Source: JBMNOU01 sp050943215
GTDB lineage: Bacteria; Bacillota; Clostridia; Christensenellales; SZUA-584
Length of the DNA stretch: 6,139 nucleotides
Direction: 5' to 3'
Assembly: GCA_050943215.1 (NCBI GenBank)
Contig: JBMNOU010000092.1
Location: 1 to 6,139, forward strand
Both the position numbers and the translations under genes were made by a program. Below, piece after piece: positions 5,709-6,139 of this stretch. The notes beneath the pieces were generated by a model. The model saw nothing but the letters and a program-made list of their open reading frames with translations. It was not told where the DNA came from and did not search any database. Numbering within the stretch: position 1 is the stretch's first letter; each line of letters opens with the position of its first letter.

Positions 5709-6139
5709 ATTCATTTTCGTATTTGGCCAAGATTGCGTTTAACCTATTTACATTAACCTGCTTATATACAACGTCATCTATCATCATGGCAGGTGCAAGC
5801 CCACATGCTCCGATACAGCGTGCGACCTCAAAAGTAAATTTTTTGTCCTCCGTCGTTTCGCCGATCTCAACTCCAAGTATTTCTTTTAGGCTTTCTACAA
5901 TTTTTTTACCGCCTCTTACGTAACATGCAGTCCCGAGGCATACCCTGATTGTGTGTTTGCCGCGTGGTTTAGTAGAAAAGAACGAATAGAATGTGACAAC
6001 ACCGGAAACCTCAGACAATGGAATCTCCATTTTGTCTGCAATAAAAATCTGCAGATCAAGTGGTAAGTACCCGTATATTTCCTGAGCAAGGTGAAGTACC
6101 TGTATCAAACTCCCCTTCTTGTCTTTATACAGGTCGATG
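5707..6139 (-). CDS. hydC: HydC: NuoE-like [2Fe-2S] hydrogenase subunit, 5' end beyond the window
   Basis: This is the small thioredoxin-fold [2Fe-2S] subunit that partners the NuoF-like HydB and is part of the electron path around its flavin. The visible 143 residues include the family's helical segment with AQEIYGYLP and the four cluster cysteines in C-x4-C (CLGTAC) and C-x3-C (CIGAC) pairs. GVVTFYSFF, typical of NuoE, lies between the helices and the cluster domain. The frame is open to the window edge: residues IDLYKDKKGS precede the first in-window start-like codon, a TTG at 6106-6108 that encodes a conserved-type Leu and is not the start. NuoE proteins usually have about 155-165 residues, so some 15-25 N-terminal residues are missing. 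It is the first visible gene of the hydC-hydB-hydA operon, which matches the order known in Thermotoga maritima. The operon promoter must lie further right. Confidence 0.93.
   Translation of the reverse strand, partial: IDLYKDKKGSLIQVLHLAQEIYGYLPLDLQIFIADKMEIPLSEVSGVVTFYSFFSTKPRGKHTIRVCLGTACYVRGGKKIVESLKEILGVEIGETTEDKKFTFEVARCIGACGLAPAMMIDDVVYKQVNVNRLNAILAKYENE

Noticed and set aside
5504..5923. Plus-strand open frame spanning the hydB/hydC junction
   Set aside because: It is antisense to two well-supported genes; its hydrophobic composition is what antisense reading of charged coding sequence often gives.
6106..6108. TTG as the start of hydC
   Set aside because: The frame stays open upstream to the window edge and the upstream residues fit the NuoE N-terminal region, so this codon is an internal Leu.
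558..6139. NADH dehydrogenase (complex I) fragment instead of a hydrogenase operon
   Set aside because: NuoE- and NuoF-like genes are followed directly by a protein with the H-cluster loops, and no membrane subunits are present, so the soluble HydABC type fits better.

Overview
The window looks like chromosome from a strictly anaerobic, fermentative or acetogenic bacterium, most likely a member of the Clostridia (Firmicutes). This is inferred from three things: strong AGGAGG-type Shine-Dalgarno sequences, AT-rich intergenic DNA, and a trimeric NAD(P)-linked [FeFe] hydrogenase of the kind common in that class. Nothing in the window identifies the species.

Layout. Positions 1-143 are an AT-rich leader with a perfect inverted repeat, a direct repeat and a possible promoter. 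Positions 144-467 (+) encode a small single-domain cupin. Positions 468-557 hold a bidirectional hairpin terminator shared with the convergent operon on the other side. From 558 to the right edge everything is one minus-strand operon in the order hydC (NuoE-like, 5' end cut by the window edge), hydB (NuoF-like, with a large C-terminal fusion) and hydA ([FeFe] hydrogenase catalytic subunit). The genes are 12 and 7 bases apart. Each internal Shine-Dalgarno overlaps the end of the preceding gene, so translation is probably coupled. The operon promoter lies outside the window.

How the genes work together. HydC and the N-terminal part of HydB carry [2Fe-2S] clusters. The HydB core binds FMN and NAD(H). 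HydA carries a chain of iron-sulfur clusters leading to the H-cluster, where H2 is made or split. In the usual trimeric electron-bifurcating enzymes HydB ends in a 2x[4Fe-4S] ferredoxin-like domain. Here that domain is absent, and about 475 residues of GltD/NfnB type (two iron-sulfur motifs, FAD site, second pyridine-nucleotide site with NADP-type features) take its place. The predicted complex therefore has two dinucleotide sites and may link H2, NAD(H), NADP(H) and perhaps ferredoxin.

The other unusual points are in HydA. The first H-cluster loop reads TSCSPGW, with Ser where a cluster-ligand Cys normally sits and an extra Cys 21 residues later. The protein also has an 85-residue C-terminal tail that forms a predicted coiled coil. 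An A10 run just before that coil would truncate the protein cleanly in either shifted frame if slippage occurred.
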